NCBI GenBank assembly: GCA_046330255.1
Contig: JAXLTC010000001.1
Coordinates: 1,488,001-1,552,000 of the forward strand
Length of the DNA stretch: 64,000 nucleotides
From: JBBSBL01 sp046330255
GTDB taxonomy: Bacteria > Actinomycetota > Thermoleophilia > Solirubrobacterales > Solirubrobacteraceae
Direction of reading: 5' to 3'
A program made the position numbers and the translations under genes. Shown one piece after another: positions 8,095 to 16,195 of the stretch (position 1 is its first letter; every line of letters starts with the position of its first letter). Under the pieces are notes generated by a model. That model searched no databases, was not told the DNA's origin, and saw only the letters and a program-made list of their open reading frames with translations.

Positions 8095-9108
8095 GAACGC
8101 GTGGGCCCGCTCCGCCGCGTGGCGCTCGATCCCGAGGCGGCACAGGCGGTCTAGGAGATCGGGGTACTCGATGCCGGACGCCGCCCACAGCTTGCCGAAG
8201 ACGCTGGTCTCGGTGAAGCCGGGGAGCGTGTTGAGCTCGTTCAGCAGGACGCGGTCGCCGGCGACGAAGAAGTCCACCCGCGCCAGGCCCGCGCAGCCCG
8301 AGCGGGCGAAGGCCTCGACGGCCACCTCGCACACGCGCGAGGCCGCCGCACCGGGGATGCGGGCCGGCACGACGAGCTCCATCCCCCCCGGGGTGTACTT
8401 GGCCTCGTAGTCGTACCAGCGCTCCGGGTCCGAGCCGAGCACCACGATCTCGCCGGGAGCCGACGCCTGCGGCTCGCGCCACCCGAGCACCGCGCACTCG
8501 ATCTCGAGCGCGCCCGCCGGGGCGCCCGCCTCGACGATCACGAGCGGGTCGTGGCGGAAGGCCTCCTCGATCGCTTCGCGCAGCTCCGCAGCGTCACCCA
8601 CCCGCGCGATCCCGACCGACGAGCCCAGGCGCGCGGGCTTGACCCAGCACGGCAGGCCCAGCGCGCCCAGCTCCGCGACCAGGCGCTCGGGGCTCGCGGC
8701 CCACTCGTGCTCGCGGATCCCGCGATAGGCGACCTGCGGGAGGCCGGCGGCCGCCATCATCTCCTTGAAGGCGACCTTGTCCATGCAGAGCGCCGATGCG
8801 AGCACGCCGGCGCCGACGTAGGGCACGTCGAGGCACTCGAGCAGGCCCTGGACGGTCCCGTCCTCGCCGAACGGGCCGTGCAGCACGGGGAAGGCGACAT
8901 CGGCGCCGAGCAGGCCCCCGCCGGGCGAGAGCGCGATCTCCTCGTCCCCGGCCCGCCAGGCGCCGTCGCGGCCGATCTCGACGCCCAGCGCCTCGTGGCC
9001 CGCGGCGCGCAGGCCCTTCCGCACCGACGCCCCACCGGCGAGCGACACCTCGTGCTCGGAGGAGCGCCCGCCGCTCAGCACGGCGACGGTGAGCGGGCCG
9101 GCGCTCAC
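8092..9108 (-). CDS. ddl: D-alanine--D-alanine ligase
   Basis: ATP-grasp ligase of 338 residues joining two D-alanines for the peptidoglycan stem peptide. All family residues are present: GGRSSEHEVSLAGG with the N-terminal Glu20, FPVLHGPFGEDGTVQG, the Ser loop KPARLGSSVGIARV, and the metal/phosphate motif NELNTLPGFTETS with Glu291 and Asn293. The start is the GTG at 9108, whose GTGA overlaps the pknB stop; this gives the standard N-terminus (TVAVLSGGRSSEHEVS). It is the last gene of the kinase/FHA/cell-wall operon. A second, divergent Ddl-like protein lies at 43398-44360, and this copy is the better candidate for the housekeeping enzyme. Confidence 0.95.
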   Translation of the reverse strand: MSAGPLTVAVLSGGRSSEHEVSLAGGASVRKGLRAAGHEALGVEIGRDGAWRAGDEEIALSPGGGLLGADVAFPVLHGPFGEDGTVQGLLECLDVPYVGAGVLASALCMDKVAFKEMMAAAGLPQVAYRGIREHEWAASPERLVAELGALGLPCWVKPARLGSSVGIARVGDAAELREAIEEAFRHDPLVIVEAGAPAGALEIECAVLGWREPQASAPGEIVVLGSDPERWYDYEAKYTPGGMELVVPARIPGAAASRVCEVAVEAFARSGCAGLARVDFFVAGDRVLLNELNTLPGFTETSVFGKLWAASGIEYPDLLDRLCRLGIERHAAERAHAF

Positions 9109-10928
9109 TGCCCGGGCGGCGTCGCCGGACTCGTGCCGGTCGTCGACTGGAAGCGCCCGACGACGATCGTCACCGTCGAGTTCTTCTGCGCCGTGCCGCC
9201 ACCCGCGGGATCCTGGCGCAGCACGATGTCGTTCTGGGCCTGGTCGGTCACGGTCTGGAGGTTCTGCTTCACCTTGAAGCCGGCGTTCTGGATCGCCGCG
9301 ATCGCCTGGTCGACGCCCTGGGTCGTCACGTCCGGCACCTTCGCCTGGGCGGGCGCCTTGGCGACCACGAGCGACACGTCCGCCCCCTCGGACGCCTGCG
9401 AGCCACCCGCCGGGTTCTGGCTCAGCACGGTCCCCGGCTTGCGGTCCGCGGACTCCTGCTCGGTCGTGCGCACGCCGAAGCCCCTGGAGGTCAGCGTCGA
9501 GCGGGCGTCGTCGACGCTCTGGCCGACCACGTCCGGCACCGTCACGCGCCTTGGTCCCGTGGACACCACGAGCACCACGGTCGAGCCGCGGTCGATCTGC
9601 GTTCCGGCGTCGGGCGAGGTGCGGATCACGAGCCCCTTGGCCACGTCGCCGCTCGGCGAGGTGCGCACCACGGGCCGGAATCCGGCCTTGCGGATCGCCT
9701 TCACGGCCGCGTCCTCGCTCAGCCCCTCCACGGTCGGCACCCCGGCCGTCCCCGGGCCGCCGCTCACGGTCAGCGTGATCTTCACGTCCTCGTCGACCTT
9801 CGCCTCGGCGAGCGGGTTCTGGCGGATGACCGTGTCGACCGCCTGGTTGCTCTGCACCCGGGTGATCTCGGGCGATCCCGTGAACCCGGAGTTGGCGATG
9901 ATCTGGGTGGCGGTCTGGAGGTCCTTGCCGACCACCAGCGGCATCGTCCGCTCCTCCGGGCGTGTCAGGAAGTACGCGAGCAGCCCTCCGCCGACGAGCA
10001 CCAGCACGATCAGCGCCGCCCAGAGCCAGCCCCGCGACCGCGGCTTCTCCTCCTCGTCGCCCGGCGGCACGACCGCCTCCTCCGGCTCGGCGCCGGTCAC
10101 GATCCGCTCCCGCACCGCCTCGAGCGCCCGGATCATCGCGTCCGCGTCCGCGGGCCGCGCGGCGGGGTCCTTGCGCAGGCTCCACATCACGATCGCCTCG
10201 AGGTCCGGCGGGATCGCCGGGACCAGCTCGCGCGGCGGGACCGGATCCTCGGAGACCTGCTTGAGCGCGATCGTCACCGGCGAGTCGCCGTCGAACGGCA
10301 CCCTGCCGGTGAGCATCTCGTAGAGGATGATCCCGACCGAGTACAGGTCGGAGCGCTCGCCCACGTCGTGTCCCTGCGCCTGCTCGGGAGAGAGGTACTG
10401 GGCGGTGCCCATGATCGACCCGGTCTCCGTCATGTCCGAGGCGCCCGCGCGCGCGATGCCGAAGTCCGTGACCTTGACGCCGCCCTCGTCGTCGCAGATC
10501 ACGTTCTGCGGCTTGAGGTCGCGGTGCACGATGCCGCGGCGGTGCGCGAAGCGGGCCGCGTGGAGAATCGGCAGCGCGATGTCGATCGCGCGCACCGGGG
10601 GGAGCGGAGCCTCCTCTCGGATGAGCTGCTTGAGGGTGCGGCCCTCGAGGTACTCCATCGCTATGTAGTAGGTGCCGTCCCATGCGCCGCGGTCATAGAC
10701 CGACACGACGTTCGGGTGGGAGAGCCCCGCGGCACTCGAGGCCTCGCGCCGGAAGCGCTCGACGAACTGCTCGTCCTCGGCGAAGCGCCTGTGCAGCAGC
10801 TTCAGCGCCACGCGCCGGCCGAGCTGACCGTCCTCGGCCAGGTACACGTCGGCCATGCCGCCGGACCCGATGCGCCTCAGCACCCGGTAGCGGCCGTCGA
10901 CCAGCGTGCCCTCAGTCACCTCGGCCAT
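9105..10928 (-). CDS. pknB: Ser/Thr protein kinase with four PASTA repeats (PknB)
   Basis: Transmembrane kinase of 607 residues that controls cell growth and division in actinobacteria. The kinase domain runs from about residue 13 to 280: GSGGMADVY loop, Lys43, HRDLKPQN with Asp137, and DFG at 155-157. A cytoplasmic linker is followed by one membrane helix (LIVLVLVGGGLLAYFL, about 308-325). Four extracellular PASTA repeats of about 65 residues follow, each with the (V)PxVxG..xxxAxxxLxxxGF pattern, the last starting near KVPDVTTQGVDQA. PASTA domains bind muropeptides or lipid II in characterised homologues. It lies downstream of pbpA and upstream of ddl, whose start it overlaps. Confidence 0.96.
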   Translation of the reverse strand: MAEVTEGTLVDGRYRVLRRIGSGGMADVYLAEDGQLGRRVALKLLHRRFAEDEQFVERFRREASSAAGLSHPNVVSVYDRGAWDGTYYIAMEYLEGRTLKQLIREEAPLPPVRAIDIALPILHAARFAHRRGIVHRDLKPQNVICDDEGGVKVTDFGIARAGASDMTETGSIMGTAQYLSPEQAQGHDVGERSDLYSVGIILYEMLTGRVPFDGDSPVTIALKQVSEDPVPPRELVPAIPPDLEAIVMWSLRKDPAARPADADAMIRALEAVRERIVTGAEPEEAVVPPGDEEEKPRSRGWLWAALIVLVLVGGGLLAYFLTRPEERTMPLVVGKDLQTATQIIANSGFTGSPEITRVQSNQAVDTVIRQNPLAEAKVDEDVKITLTVSGGPGTAGVPTVEGLSEDAAVKAIRKAGFRPVVRTSPSGDVAKGLVIRTSPDAGTQIDRGSTVVLVVSTGPRRVTVPDVVGQSVDDARSTLTSRGFGVRTTEQESADRKPGTVLSQNPAGGSQASEGADVSLVVAKAPAQAKVPDVTTQGVDQAIAAIQNAGFKVKQNLQTVTDQAQNDIVLRQDPAGGGTAQKNSTVTIVVGRFQSTTGTSPATPPGQ

Positions 10929-10980
10929 GTCTCTCCGAACCTCGCGCCCATCGTCCCTCCCCGCCTTTCGCCGTCGCCCC

Positions 10981-12411
10981 TCATCCGCCCTGCCCGAGCA
11001 GTACCCGCATCACGTCCGCGGCGATCGGCGCCGCCTCCGTCCCCCCGAAGCCGCCGTCGGTCCGCTCGACCGTGACCGCGACGGCCACGCGCGGGTGCTC
11101 TACGGGGGCGAACCCTATGAACCACGGCTGTGTCAGGTTGCCGCCGGCCGGCCCGACCTGCGCCGTCCCGGTCTTGCCCGCCACCTGGATCCCCTGCAGC
11201 GCGGCGGCCGTTCCGGTGCCCTCGGCCACCACCCGGGTCATCATCTGGCCGAGCGCCGCGGCCGTCGACGGCTTCATCACCGTGCTCTGCGCTGCGGGCT
11301 CGATCCGATCCCGGCTGCGACCGTCGGTGTCGACGATCCGCGCCGTCAGGCGCGGACGCATCAGCTTCCCGCGGTTCGCGACGGCCGCCGCCACCTCCGC
11401 CATCTGGAGCGGGGTGACCTGGAGCTTGTCCTGCCCGATCGCCATCCGGCCGACGTCGATCCGTGGGCTGAGCGGCGAGAGGAGCCGGCCGCGGTAGTAC
11501 TCGCCGCTGGCGAGCATCTGATCGCCGGGGTAGTCGAGCTCGGGCTTGGCGTAGAAGCCGAAGCGCTTCATGTAGCGGCCCATCGTCGCCCGGCCCAGGC
11601 TCTCACCCACCCTCGCCCAGACCGTGTTGACCGAGAACGTGAGCGCCTCGGTGAGCGAGATCGGGCCGAAGCTCTGGCCTCCGTCGTTGCTCAGCGGCAC
11701 TCCCGACACGATCTGGGGCGAGGACCCGTCGACCACCGAGTCCGGCGTGTAGCGGCCGGTGTCCAGGGCCGCCGCGGCGGTCACGACCTTGAACGTCGAG
11801 GCGGGCGGGTACGACGCCTGCGTGGCACGGTTCAGCAGCGGCGAGCCGGGAGCCGTGCGCGCCTGGGCGAAGGCGCCCGGGTCGAAGCTCGGGATGCTCG
11901 TCATCACCTTCACCGCGCCGGTGCGCGGATCGAGCGCGACGACGCTGCCGGCGCGACCGCCGAGGCCGGCAATCGCGGCGCGCTGCGCGGCCGGATCCAG
12001 CGAGGTCTCGACGTTGTCGCCCACGCGCTGGGAGCCGCGCAGCTCGCGGAAGATCGAGGACAGCTCGTTCCCCTCTCCCAGCAGCGCGCCGTTGCGCGAC
12101 CGCTCCAGGCCGCTGTTGGCGATCCCGCGCGCCGGGAACGAGATGCCGACGGTCTGGGAGAACGGGTCGCCCGTCGGGTAGATCCGCCGCCAGGTGCCGC
12201 CGCCGGCCGGGACGCTGCGGGCGAGCACGGTTCCGTCGCCCGCGCGGATCAGGCCGCGCTTGATCGTGAGCTCATCGAGCAGCGCGCGGCGGTTCAGCGG
12301 GTTGTCCCGCAGGCCGCGGGCCTCGAAGACCGTCCAGCGCGAGGTGAACGCGATCAGCAGCGCGAACAGCACCACGACGAGGCCGAAGAGGCGGACGATC
12401 GGCGTGGTCAC
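10981..12411 (-). CDS. pbpA: Class B penicillin-binding protein (PbpA/FtsI-like transpeptidase)
   Basis: A 476-residue D,D-transpeptidase that crosslinks peptidoglycan at the outer face of the membrane. One N-terminal membrane helix (residues 5-22) is followed by a short dimerisation region and the penicillin-binding domain. Active-site motifs are SxxK (Ser205-Thr-Phe-Lys208), SxN (Ser260-Val-Asn262) and KTG (413-415). The short N-terminal domain matches actinobacterial PbpA rather than FtsI. Start is the GTG at 12411, overlapping the rodA stop (GTGA). It would partner with the RodA/FtsW polymerase encoded immediately upstream. Confidence 0.95.
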   Translation of the reverse strand: MTTPIVRLFGLVVVLFALLIAFTSRWTVFEARGLRDNPLNRRALLDELTIKRGLIRAGDGTVLARSVPAGGGTWRRIYPTGDPFSQTVGISFPARGIANSGLERSRNGALLGEGNELSSIFRELRGSQRVGDNVETSLDPAAQRAAIAGLGGRAGSVVALDPRTGAVKVMTSIPSFDPGAFAQARTAPGSPLLNRATQASYPPASTFKVVTAAAALDTGRYTPDSVVDGSSPQIVSGVPLSNDGGQSFGPISLTEALTFSVNTVWARVGESLGRATMGRYMKRFGFYAKPELDYPGDQMLASGEYYRGRLLSPLSPRIDVGRMAIGQDKLQVTPLQMAEVAAAVANRGKLMRPRLTARIVDTDGRSRDRIEPAAQSTVMKPSTAAALGQMMTRVVAEGTGTAAALQGIQVAGKTGTAQVGPAGGNLTQPWFIGFAPVEHPRVAVAVTVERTDGGFGGTEAAPIAADVMRVLLGQGG

Positions 12412-13706
12412 GCCGGCCGTCTCGCGCGATCGGAGACGAGCAGCAGCAGCGCCAGCAGCACGAAGTTGGCGACGATCGAGGAGCCGCCGTAGGAGATGAA
12501 CGGCAGCGTCACCCCCGTCAGCGGGATCACCTTCGTCACCCCGCCCACGATCACGAACACCTGCAGCGCGAAGACCGCGGTCAGCCCCGCGGCCAGCAGC
12601 GTCGAGAACGAGTCGCGCGCGAGCGTCGCGATCTTGAAGCCGCGCTCGACGACCAGCAGGTAGACGAGCAGCACGCCGCACGCGCCGACCAGCCCGAGCT
12701 CGTCGGCTATCACCGCGTAGATCAGGTCCGTCTGCGGCGCGGGGAGCAGCGAGCCACCCTGCGGCAGCTTGAGGATCGCCTGCCCGAAGCCCTGCCCGAA
12801 GAGCCCGCCGTCGGCCTGGGCGAAGAGCGACTGGGCGAGCTGGTAGCTGCCGCCGGGGCGGTTGTAGATGGCCGTGTCGAACGGCGTCTGCCACGCGTCG
12901 ATGCGCCCGGCGACGTGGCCCACGCTGTCCGCGACCGCCCACGCGCCGAAGCCGAAGAGGACGAGGCCCACGACCACGAACGAGAGCCTGTTGGTGGCCA
13001 CGTAGAGCAGCGCCAGGAACGCGCCGAAGAACATCAGCGAGGAGCCCAGGTCGCGGATGAAGACCAGCATCACCATCGCGGCGCCCCAGACCACCAGCAG
13101 CGGGCCGAAGTGCTTCAGCGGCGGGATCGTGACACCGAGCACCCGGCGCGAGCCCTGCACCAGCAACTGGCGCGTGTCGCGCAGGTAGCTGGCGAGGAAG
13201 ATGATGATCCCGATCTTCGCGAACTCGGTTGGCTGGAAGACGAAGCCGGGGCCGCGCACGCCGAGGTAGGCGCCGTTGGTCTGCACGCCGATCCCGGGCA
13301 CGCGCGGCAGGAGCAGCAGCGCGATCGAGACCGCCGCGATCGTGTAGCGGTAGCGCTCGAGCCGCCGGTAGTCGCGGAATACGACGATCGTCGCCGCGAA
13401 CAGCACCAGTCCGAGCACGAACCACTGCGCCTGCTGGCGCGCGAGATCCTCGTCGATCCGGTAGATCATCACGATCCCGAACGAGGCGAGCAGCGCGACG
13501 AGCGGGAACAGGTACGGGTCGGCGTGCGGGAGCGTGATCCGGATGACCACGTGCGCGGCGAGGCACAGGCCGAGGAAGATCGCGCCGTAGGTCAGCGAGA
13601 GGTCGGAGAGCACCTCCTGGCGCTGAACGAACACCGCTGCGAACCCCGCGGTGAGCAGCAGCGACGCCGGGACCAGCGCCAGCAGCTCGCGGTTCCGGGC
13701 GCTCAT
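12408..13706 (-). CDS. rodA: RodA/FtsW/SpoVE-family peptidoglycan polymerase
   Basis: Polytopic SEDS glycosyltransferase of 432 residues with about ten to twelve membrane helices that polymerises lipid II into glycan strands. Conserved stretches include GVQTNGAYLGVRGPGFVFQP with the ExxK-type FQPTEFAKIGIIIFLASYL segment near residue 160, DLGSSLMFFGAFLALLYVA near 222 (catalytic-site Asp) and the C-terminal IPLTGVTLPFISYGGSS. It overlaps pstP upstream (ATGA) and pbpA downstream (GTGA). By position in the operon it corresponds to mycobacterial RodA. Confidence 0.95.
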   Translation of the reverse strand: MSARNRELLALVPASLLLTAGFAAVFVQRQEVLSDLSLTYGAIFLGLCLAAHVVIRITLPHADPYLFPLVALLASFGIVMIYRIDEDLARQQAQWFVLGLVLFAATIVVFRDYRRLERYRYTIAAVSIALLLLPRVPGIGVQTNGAYLGVRGPGFVFQPTEFAKIGIIIFLASYLRDTRQLLVQGSRRVLGVTIPPLKHFGPLLVVWGAAMVMLVFIRDLGSSLMFFGAFLALLYVATNRLSFVVVGLVLFGFGAWAVADSVGHVAGRIDAWQTPFDTAIYNRPGGSYQLAQSLFAQADGGLFGQGFGQAILKLPQGGSLLPAPQTDLIYAVIADELGLVGACGVLLVYLLVVERGFKIATLARDSFSTLLAAGLTAVFALQVFVIVGGVTKVIPLTGVTLPFISYGGSSIVANFVLLALLLLVSDRARRPA

Positions 13707-14899
13707 CCCTTCGCGCGCTCCTGCGCGATCGTTCCTCGCTCGAGCTGGTTGACGAGGTCCTCGGCGTCGCCGCGGGAGCGGAGCTTGTGGTCCAGCAGCG
13801 CGCGCCGGCGCTCGGGCGAGAGGTCGGCCGCGGGCACGCCGCTCTCGTAGAAGCGCGAGTACAGCTCGAGCCCGAACGGCCCGTCATAGGGCAGGCCGCG
13901 GTAGATCGTGATCGTCCCGTTGGCGGAGGTGCCGAGGAAGAACACCCCGCGGGTCGCGAGGTAGCCGCCGTAGGCGACCAGCCCGACCACCACGATCGCG
14001 GCGAGCGCGGCCGCGATCCCCTTGCCCCGCAGGCGGCGCCGGGCCGGCTCGGGCCGGGGCGGCGGCAGCGGGCGGCGCCGCACCACCTCGGGCTCACGGC
14101 CGGCCGTGGCGGCCGCGCCGCCGCGCACCGCGGGAGCGAGCGTCGTCGGCCGGTCCTCCCCGTGCGTCTCGGCCGCGCCCTCCGCGAGCCGGAAGAGGAC
14201 GACCGTGATGTTGTCGCGCCCGCCGGCCGCGTTGGCGGCGGCCACCAGCCGCTCGCCGGCATCGCGCAGGGTCGGAGCCCCGCGCAGGATCTCCGCGACC
14301 TCGTCGGGGCCGACCATCGTGGTGAGGCCGTCGCTGCACAGCAGCAGGACGTCGCCGGCGCGGCCGCGGTAGCCGAACGTGTCGACCTCCACCGCGGCCT
14401 CGGGGCCCAGCGCGCGGGTGATGATCGAGCGCTGCGGGTGGTCGGCCGCCTCCTCCTCCGTCAGACGACCGGTCCGCACGAGCTCGTCGACGAGCGAGTG
14501 GTCGCGGGTGAGCTGCGTCAGGTTCCCGTCGCGCAGCGCGTAGGCGCGCGAGTCGCCGACGTGCGCGATCGCGACCTCGTCCCCGTCGAGCAGCGCCGCC
14601 GTGATCGTGGTGCCCATGCCAGCGTGCTCGCGATCGGAGCGCGAGACCGCGTGAATGCGGCCGTTCGCCTCCTGCACGCGCTCCCGCAGGCGCGCCGCGG
14701 CGTCGGCGCCCTCGGCCTGCGGCAGCCCGGGCGCGAAGACCTCGACCGCAATCCGCGACGCGACCTCGCCCGCCTGGGCGCCCCCCATGCCGTCCGCGAC
14801 GACGAACATCGGGGAACGCGCCAGGAAGGCGTCCTCGTTCGCGCGGCGCTGACGCCCCGTGTCGGACAGCTCGAAGTGCTCGGCGACCAGCAGGCTCAC
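13703..14899 (-). CDS. pstP: PP2C-type Ser/Thr protein phosphatase (PstP)
   Basis: Membrane-bound PPM/PP2C phosphatase of 398 residues that reverses the kinases of this operon. The catalytic domain (about 8-240) shows SDTGRQRRANEDAF, VVADGMGGAQAGEVAS, the GMGTTITAALL strand, HVGDSRAYALRDG, LLLCSDGLTTMV and GRDNITVVLF; the Asp residues 23 and 36 and those in GDS, SDG and RDN form the two-metal centre. A linker and one membrane helix (about 300-320) precede a roughly 75-residue extracellular tail ending in a charged region. Start is the GTG at 14899 overlapping the fhaB stop, which gives the family N-terminus. Confidence 0.95.
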   Translation of the reverse strand: MSLLVAEHFELSDTGRQRRANEDAFLARSPMFVVADGMGGAQAGEVASRIAVEVFAPGLPQAEGADAAARLRERVQEANGRIHAVSRSDREHAGMGTTITAALLDGDEVAIAHVGDSRAYALRDGNLTQLTRDHSLVDELVRTGRLTEEEAADHPQRSIITRALGPEAAVEVDTFGYRGRAGDVLLLCSDGLTTMVGPDEVAEILRGAPTLRDAGERLVAAANAAGGRDNITVVLFRLAEGAAETHGEDRPTTLAPAVRGGAAATAGREPEVVRRRPLPPPRPEPARRRLRGKGIAAALAAIVVVGLVAYGGYLATRGVFFLGTSANGTITIYRGLPYDGPFGLELYSRFYESGVPAADLSPERRRALLDHKLRSRGDAEDLVNQLERGTIAQERAKG

Positions 14900-15399
14900 G
14901 TCTGGAACGAGAACTCGCTGTCGCCTATCCGCACCCGGTCGCCGGGGTGAAGCGGGCGCGGCCCGGTGAGCGGCTCCTCGTTGAGATAGGTGCCGTTGGT
15001 CGATCCGAGGTCCTCGAGCACCACCACGCCGCCCTCGACCGTCAGCTGCGCGTGACGCCCGGAGGCGAACGGGTCCTCGAGCTTGATCTCCACGTTGCCG
15101 CGCCCGAGCGTGGCGCCGGGGCCGATCTCGTAGCTCGAGCCCGGCTCGTGCCCCGGCGCCGACTCGACCACGAGTCGCGCAGCGGCGGTGTCCCCGGCGG
15201 CCTGCGGGAGCAGGCCCTCCGACGCGGCGTGGAGCCCGGTCGCGTCGGGCGCCGCGGCCGCAGCCCGGCGGTCGTCCTGCGCGCTCTCGCCCCGCCCGCG
15301 CCGCAGGTCCTTGAGCGCGCTGCGCGCGATCCACAGCAGGAACAGGTAGAGCACGGCGAGGAAGCCGAACTTGAGCGCGACGGAGACGGGCTCGAGCAC
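14896..15399 (-). CDS. fhaB: Membrane-anchored FHA-domain protein (FhaB/FipA-like)
   Basis: A 167-residue phosphothreonine-reader protein. The N-terminal membrane helix (residues 8-26, FGFLAVLYLFLLWIARSAL) and basic LKDLRRGR are typical of FhaB. A variable linker leads to a C-terminal FHA domain (about 83-165) with GRG...DPFASGRHAQL (Arg-Ser/His phosphobinding loop) and LEDLGSTNGTYLNEEPL. It recruits phosphorylated partners at the division site in mycobacteria. It starts 9 bases after fhaA (on the complementary strand) and its stop overlaps pstP. Confidence 0.93.
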   Translation of the reverse strand: MLEPVSVALKFGFLAVLYLFLLWIARSALKDLRRGRGESAQDDRRAAAAAPDATGLHAASEGLLPQAAGDTAAARLVVESAPGHEPGSSYEIGPGATLGRGNVEIKLEDPFASGRHAQLTVEGGVVVLEDLGSTNGTYLNEEPLTGPRPLHPGDRVRIGDSEFSFQT

Positions 15400-15407
15400 G
15401 CCCCGTC

Positions 15408-16169
15408 CTACTCGGTCTCGAACTTCATGGCCACCGTGCCCAGCTCGACGCGGTCGCCGCTCGCCAGGGTCCGCGGTCGCTCGACGGCGACGCCGTTGAC
15501 CCGCACCCCGTTGGTGGAGCCGAGGTCCCCCACCACCCAGGACCCGCCGCTCGGCCGGACCTCGGCGTGGCGGCGCGAGACGTTGGGGTCGGACACCACC
15601 ACGTCGCAGTCGCGGCTGCGGCCGATGACCGCGCCGGCCGGGCCGATCACGACCCGCCTGCCCTCGACCACCACGAACGCGCGGCTCTGATGCACCTGGG
15701 CGCGCTCCTCGAGCGGCTCGCGCAGGCGGTCGGCCGTCGAGTAGACCATCGTGTGGCCGCTGTCCCCCTGCTCGGGCGCGGCCGCCGGCTCCTCCTCATG
15801 CAGGTCGACGAGGCGCGCCTGGATCCCGAACTCCCCGAGGCGCAGGCGCTCGTCGGTGCGGAGCTCGATCGCCGGGCGCGAGAGGAGCACCAGTCGCTCG
15901 CCGCGCGCGTGCTCGAGCAGGTAGGCGGCAAGTTCGGCGCAGAGCGCATCCTCGAACTCGGCGAAACGGGCCCGGTCGGCCGGCGAGAGGTAGACGCGGT
16001 ACTCGTTCGGCACATAGACGCGCGACACCGACAGGCTCTTGTGCTCCTCCATCTCGCGCGCGAGCTTCCGGGCGATCTCGACCGGGCGCACCTCGGAGCG
16101 GAAGGCGCGGGAGAACGTACCCTCGACAAGGCCGGCGATCTTGCTCTCCAGGCTTCTAAGCACGCTCAT
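15408..16169 (-). CDS. fhaA: FHA-domain protein with DUF3662 domain (FhaA)
   Basis: A 253-residue cytosolic protein: an N-terminal DUF3662 domain (about 1-115, MSVLRSLESKIAGLVEGTFS, then FRSEVRPVEIARKLAREME) and a C-terminal FHA domain (about 165-250) with GRSRDCDVVVSDPNVSRRHA and DLGSTNGVRVNG. In mycobacteria FhaA binds phosphorylated MviN and regulates peptidoglycan synthesis. It is the first FHA gene of the operon, 26 bases after the membrane kinase gene that precedes it here. Confidence 0.94.
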   Translation of the reverse strand: MSVLRSLESKIAGLVEGTFSRAFRSEVRPVEIARKLAREMEEHKSLSVSRVYVPNEYRVYLSPADRARFAEFEDALCAELAAYLLEHARGERLVLLSRPAIELRTDERLRLGEFGIQARLVDLHEEEPAAAPEQGDSGHTMVYSTADRLREPLEERAQVHQSRAFVVVEGRRVVIGPAGAVIGRSRDCDVVVSDPNVSRRHAEVRPSGGSWVVGDLGSTNGVRVNGVAVERPRTLASGDRVELGTVAMKFETE

Positions 16170-16195
16170 TCGGGGCCTCGGGCCGCTCGGCCATG

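Noticed and set aside
8092..10683. An open frame of 863 codons covering ddl and much of pknB on the minus strand
   Set aside because: Only its last 338 codons match a protein family (Ddl). The rest is a shadow of pknB in another frame, and a GTG overlapping the pknB stop gives the normal Ddl N-terminus.
10981..14262. A 1093-codon frame suggesting a fused RodA-PBP protein
   Set aside because: The rodA gene lies in a different frame with complete SEDS motifs, and pbpA has a good GTG start at 12411 overlapping the rodA stop.
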